Source: Oehlia diaphana (taxonomy: Eukaryota; Glomeromycota; Glomeromycetes; Glomerales; Glomeraceae). Taken from it: 22,796 bases of DNA. Location of the stretch: positions 1 through 22,796 of the forward strand of contig QZLH01000424.1 in assembly GCA_003833135.1 (NCBI GenBank). Reading direction: 5' to 3'. The notes below the pieces were generated by a model. The model did no database searches. It was not told the DNA's origin and saw nothing but the letters and a program-made list of their open reading frames with translations. Positions 19,080 through 22,796 of this stretch are shown here, in pieces. Made by a program: the position numbers and the translations under genes. The stretch's first letter is position 1, and the number at the start of each line of letters is the position of its first letter.

Positions 19080-19403
19080 ATGTTGAATTTAGAGAATGAT
19101 GAAGAGATAGTAAGTATACCAGTATGGTACTTTAGAAGAATAGATAAACCTGAATATGAGAGTGAATCAGAAACTGAAAATGAGATGGAAGAATCTAATT
19201 ATGAACCAGAAAATAAACGAAAATTGTACACAATGAGAGAGACAAATAAGGAAAATGATTCATCAGATGAAGATCTAAGTGAGATAGATACATCCGATAG
19301 TGATAGTGAAGATACTAGTGGGAGTGATACAGAAGATGAGCAATAATGGGTAAGAAGATATAAAAGCAACACCAGTTGGGTGAGGATGTGAGTAAAATTA
19401 AAT
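19080..19403 (+). pseudogene. Acidic Ser/Asp/Glu linker between protease and RT
   Basis: Low-complexity, strongly acidic sequence (ESESETENEMEES, SSDEDLSEIDTSDSDSEDTS), then WVRRYKSNTSWVRM, with TAA at 19344 and TGA at 19389. No domain is recognised. It is probably a flexible spacer. The stops sit within otherwise continuous frame. Confidence 0.55.
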
Positions 19404-20432
19404 ATGATGAATAACAAATGGGAAAAATTTGAAAAGAAATTAAACATAGAAGAAATATCAGAAGAAAGAAAAGATAGATTAAAGGATCTAATTAAAGGAT
19501 ATGAAATGATATTTGAATATGACGGAGAAAAGTTGGGAAGAATAGACAAAATAAAGCATAGCATAGAAATTAAGGGAGATCAAGAACCAATCGCACAGAA
19601 AAGGTATAAAGAAACTGAAGAGAAAGGAAAGTTTATAAGAAAAGAGATTGAACAATTGTTAAAAATGAAGAAAATCAGAAAATCAAAGAGTCCTTAGGCA
19701 TCTCCTGTGACACTGGTGAAAAAGAAAAGTGAGAATTACAGGTTTTGTATCGACTATAGAAAATTAAATAGTGTTACCAAATCAGATGCATATCCATTTC
19801 CAAGAATAGATGAACTACTGGAAAAATACAGGACCGCAAGATGGTTCACAAGCTTAGATTTAGCAGCAGGATATCATCAGGTGGAAATGATGGAAGAAGA
19901 TAAGGAAAAGACAGCTTTTATATGTTCACAAGGATTATTTGAGTATAATGTAATGCCATTTGGATTAAAGAATGCACCTGGAACATTTCAACGATTAATG
20001 GATGAGATATTAAAAGAATATATTGGAGAATTTGTAATCGTATATTTAGATGATATAATGATTTATTCAAAGAATTTTGAAGAACACGTGAAACATATCA
20101 GTAAGGTATTGGACAGATTAAAAGAAAACAATATGATCGTAAAATTAAAGAAGTGTCAATTTGGAAAAAGGAACATAGAATTTTTAGGACATATAGTAGG
20201 AAGGGATGGTTTAAAACCAGATGAAAAGAAGATTGAAAAGATTAAACAAATCAAAGTACCGGAAACAGTAACACAAGTAAGATCATTTTTAGGACTCTGT
20301 TCATATTACAGAAGATTTATAAAAGATTTTGCAAGAATAGCGAAACCATTATATTATTTGGTAAAAAAGGAAGTACCATTTGAATGGACGGATACGCAGT
20401 GAAAAGCATTTGAAGAATTAAAAACTAAATTA
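19404..20432 (+). pseudogene. Reverse transcriptase
   Basis: All classic RT blocks are present: HSIEI...PIAQKRY, SP*ASPVTLVKKK, RFCIDYRKLNSVT, PFPRIDELLEK, FTSLDLAAGYHQV (first catalytic Asp, about 19857), FEYNVMPFGLKNAPGTFQRL, IVYLDDIMIYSKN (YLDD at 20043-20054), CQFGKRNIEFLGHIV and QVRSFLGLCSYYRRFI. The Asp triad is intact. TAG at 19695 replaces the Trp of the SPWASPV motif, and TGA at 20400 falls just before KAFEELK. The enzyme copies element RNA into cDNA within the particle. It is the best conserved part and places the element in Ty3/gypsy. Confidence 0.93.
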
Positions 20433-20866
20433 ATGGAAAAACCTATATTAGATTATCCAGATTTAGAAAAAGAATTCATATTAATAACAGACGCATTGGG
20501 AGAAGGATTAGGAGCAATACTAGCCCAGAAGAATGAAGAAAATAAGGAATTTGTTATAGCATATGCCAGTAGAAGTTTGATTGGAGCAGAAAAGAATTAT
20601 CCAATAACAGAACTAGAATGCTTAGCGATATTTTAGGGAATTAAACACTTCCATAAGTTTTTAGCTGAAAGGAAATTCACAGTAATCACGAACCATGCAG
20701 CATTGAAAGGATTAATAAATACTAAAATACCAACCGGAAGAAGAGCAAGGTGGATAATGGAGTTACAACAGTATGATTTCGAAGTAGTACACAGAAGTGG
20801 TAAAGAAAACAAAAATGCGGATGCGTTATCACGATTAAAATTTAAAGAAAAAGATATAAAAAGGAT
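20433..20866 (+). pseudogene. RNase H domain with altered catalytic residue
   Basis: FILITDALGEGLGAILAQ carries the first Asp (20490-20492) and ITELECLAIF carries the Glu. TAG at 20634 stands where Ty3-type enzymes usually have a Trp before the xxxF helix. VITNHAALKGL has Asn at 20691-20693 where the family has the catalytic Asp of T-D-H; one G-to-A change explains it. GKENKNADALSRLK at the end holds the last Asp. The domain would remove RNA template during cDNA synthesis; this copy should be inactive for two reasons. Confidence 0.88.
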
Positions 20867-21095
20867 CGAGAACAACCAAGAAAGCCAGGAATATCGAATA
20901 TTAACAATGGATAATAATAAGAAATCAAATTGGAAAAAGAAATATGTGAAAATTGAAAATGTATGGTACGATTATAATAACAAAAAAGGAAGATGGGATG
21001 ATTTAAAATATTTCACGGATAAAGAAGCGATATTATTGAATCTAGATAAGGAAACTGAAAATGAACTATTAAAGAAGTTAAAGCAAAAGAATAAA
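20867..21095 (+). pseudogene. Linker between RNase H and kinase-like domain
   Basis: Charged, Lys/Asn/Asp-rich sequence in the same frame as RT/RNase H (KWKKKYVKIENVWYDYNNKK preceded by MDNNKKSN, then KYFTDKEAILLNLDKETENE). No domain is recognised. A conserved-looking W-x-D-D/W-Y-D pattern suggests a small folded tether or a cleavage-site region. It runs into the kinase domain without a break. Confidence 0.45.
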
Positions 21096-21703
21096 CCGCA
21101 AGTTATTATAATTGATGGAGTAGATGGAGTTGGAAAATCAACGGTAGTGGAAAAGATAATTGAACGATTGGAAAAAGACAAATTAAGAGTGATATTTAAT
21201 AAATTTAAAGAAGAAGAAATGATAATGAAAAATTCAAAGAACCTTCAAAGGAATACGAATGGTTATTCAGGAAACAGGTAGTGGAAGAAATTAATAAAAG
21301 AATGACTGAATTTACAAGCGAAGATATAATAATATTAGACAAATCACCATATTGTGAATACTTTTATCAAAAAACAAAGAGCTTTGATAGAGGGTTAATA
21401 AGCCCATACGGAAATCATAAAATGGAAAAAGAGATATTTAGATATAAGGATATCATTGATAATGCAATAGTAATTTTCCTAGAGAACGATATTAGAAGAG
21501 AAACTAAAAAGAATAATGAAGGACATAAATCATCTTACGATACATTAGATGAAGAATCTTATATGGATATGGTGAAAATGTTCAAAGAATATCAAAATGT
21601 ATACGAAGAAACAGGAAAGTATAAAAAAGTAAAAATTAAGAACGATCAAAAAAGTTGGAAAAAAGTATATAAACAAGTCAAAATATTGTTGAAAGAATAT
21701 TAA
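21096..21703 (+). pseudogene. Thymidylate-kinase-like P-loop domain between RNase H and integrase
   Basis: VIIIDGVDGVGKSTVVEKII has a Walker A loop (GVDGVGKST, 21117-21143) in the D-G-x-D-G-x-G-K-S/T form typical of thymidylate kinases, at the end of a buried beta-strand. One base is missing or extra near 21205. The frame then continues as EYEWLFRKQVVEEINKRM, then IIILDKSPYCEYFYQK (21326-21373), which matches the DR(Y/S)xxSxxxYQ nucleotide-binding motif. Next come IDNAIVIFLEND with arginines, ETKKNNEGHKSSYDTLDEES and a final helix to TAA at 21701. At about 200 residues it fits the TMPK/dNK fold. It would phosphorylate dTMP (or another deoxynucleotide), raising precursor supply for reverse transcription. 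Substrate is inferred; guanylate- or adenylate-kinase relatives are possible but fit less well. Confidence 0.75.
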
Positions 21704-21705
21704 AG

Positions 21706-22630
21706 ATGGAAGAAAATGAATATAATCGAATAATAGAAAACATCGATAAAGAGAAACTATACGAGAAAAGAGAAGGATTACTATACAGAATAAAAGGCGA
21801 GAAAAGATTAAGAGTAATTAGAAGATACGAATTTGAGGAACTTATGTATATGATGCATGACAATGAATTGTCAGGACATTTCGGAATTGAGGCAACAATA
21901 GAAAGAGTAAAAGAAAAGTATTATTGGAAAAACATGCGAAGAGATATTGAACAATATGTGAAATCATGTTGGAAGTGTTAAATGAGAGGAAAACCTCAAG
22001 GAGAAAATAGATTACAACCAATACGAGTAGGGAAACCATTTGAAATAATAGGAATAGACATAGTGGGACCATTAAAATAAACCATAAGAGGAAATAAATA
22101 TATTATAGTAGCAATAGATTATTTTACGAAATGGCCAGAAAGTGTAGCCGTTAAAGAAGCAACAGCACAAGAAGTGGTAGATTTTATTTGGAGGGATATT
22201 ATTTGTAGACATGGATATCCAAAGAAAATAATAAGTGATAGGGGAACACACTTTAATAATCAGTTAATGGAAAATTTAATGGAAAGAATGGGAATTAACC
22301 ATAGGTTGAGTACACCATATCATCCTGAAATGAATGGATTAGTAGAAAAATTTAATAGGACATTATGTCAGGCGTTAGCAAAATTGGGAGAAGATGATTG
22401 GGATTTACATATTCCATCAATTTTATACTCCTATAGAACAAAGAGGAATAAGTCAACAAAAATGAAACCATTTTATATTGTATACGGAAGACAAGATAGG
22501 AATACATTAGAAAAAGAATCGGATAAAATGACGATGATAAAGAGAATCGAAACAATAATTGAAAAGATGCCGATTGTAAGGGAAAGAGTAAGAAGAAATA
22601 TAGAAGAAGCTCAAAATAAACAGAAGTTTG
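21706..22630 (+). pseudogene. Integrase: zinc finger and DDE core
   Basis: Starts two bases after the kinase-region TAA, in another frame. A leading helix region (KREGLLYRIKGEKRLRVI) is followed by the HHCC finger: His at 21856 and 21877, Cys at 21967 and 21976 (CWKC, then TAA 21979 where Gln is usual). The catalytic core has Asp 22057 (GIDIVGP), Asp 22237 (SDRGTHF) and Glu 22345 (NGLVEKFN), i.e. DX59DX35E. TAA at 22078 follows GPLK. WDLHIPSILYSYRT is the usual core end. It inserts element cDNA into the genome. The triad is intact, but the stops and shifts prevent a full protein. Confidence 0.9.
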
Positions 22631-22796
22631 TATCATGATAAGAATACAAAGGAAAAACAAGTATTTGAGATAGGAGAGAAAGTACTAGTTTATCAAGCTT
22701 GGAGAGATAAACAATGGACTGGGAAATTACAAGAAAAATTCAAGGGACCGTATTTGGTACATGAAAGACTATCGAATGGAGTGTATAAACTGAAAG
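22631..22796 (+). pseudogene. Integrase C-terminal GPY/F module, cut by the window end
   Basis: After a one-base frame change near 22630 the sequence reads HDKNTKEKQVFEIGEKVLVY, QAWRDKQWTGKLQEKF and KGPYLVHERLSNGVYKLK to the last base. The GPY motif, with W upstream and a V-Y-K-L end, is the GPY/F module found after the core in many Ty3/gypsy integrases. Any chromodomain and the 3' LTR would lie beyond the window. Confidence 0.8.

Larger units (their letters stand above)
15120..22796 (+). mobile_element. Ty3/gypsy-like LTR retrotransposon with kinase domain, 3' end outside window
   Basis: Domain order: long Gag with helical repeats, capsid, CCHC knuckle, aspartic protease, reverse transcriptase, RNase H, thymidylate-kinase-like domain, integrase with zinc finger, DD(35)E and a GPY/F-type end (KFKGPYLVHERLSNGVYKL). 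RT and RNase H before integrase is the Ty3/gypsy order. From 15120 to about 21205 all coding sequence is in one frame, interrupted only by ten stops (16533, 17547, 18327, 18711, 18990, 19344, 19389, 19695, 20400, 20634). Frame changes then occur near 21205, 21700 and 22630, with further stops at 21979 and 22078. The copy is therefore inactive. The 3' LTR lies beyond the window, so age by LTR divergence cannot be judged. Confidence 0.9.

Overview
The window is a strongly AT-rich, repeat-dominated piece of a eukaryotic, probably fungal, genome. I see no intact host gene, rRNA or tRNA. The mix of element types points to an arbuscular mycorrhizal fungus of the Rhizophagus kind: a gag-like protein with a GGPP..REVAIGYLR-type core, DUF659/BED hAT transposases, short introns with a TTAAC-like branch site, and Ty3/gypsy elements with very long Gag regions. 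That assignment is from recognition, not a search.

Layout. 1-620 is AT-rich with nothing supported. 629-1580 is a ~120-bp tandem array. On the minus strand, each unit looks like a 31-nt exon between a 3' and a 5' splice site. 1655-3060 is a second, ~80-bp satellite lying between two similar ~40-50-bp sequences. 3640-7438 is a heavily mutated gag-like/coiled-coil retroelement gene with at least 30 in-frame stops. 7654-10614 is a 5'-truncated LINE (RNase H plus zinc-binding C-terminus) with an A-rich tail and target-site duplications. A 1,078-bp non-autonomous hAT element (8216-9293) is inserted inside its RNase H-proximal reading frame and carries an exact 8-bp duplication. 10686-12740 is a decayed hAT/DUF659 transposase gene, split by two oppositely oriented copies of one repeat. 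13190-14740 is a satellite built on a 10-bp register. 15120 to the window end is a Ty3/gypsy retrotransposon: long Gag, CCHC, protease, RT, RNase H, a thymidylate-kinase-like domain, then integrase. Its 3' end lies outside the window.

The most notable item is the thymidylate-kinase-like P-loop domain (about 21096-21703) between RNase H and integrase. It would give the element its own nucleotide-metabolism activity, in the way some retroelements carry dUTPase. The copy here is dead: 12 nonsense codons, at least three frame changes and an Asp-to-Asn change at an RNase H catalytic position. Its 15120-21205 part still keeps one reading frame, so the ancestor made a single Gag-Pro-Pol polyprotein. 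Second is the minus-strand array of 31-nt exon-like units, which could be a tandem microexon cassette or a satellite grown from one exon.
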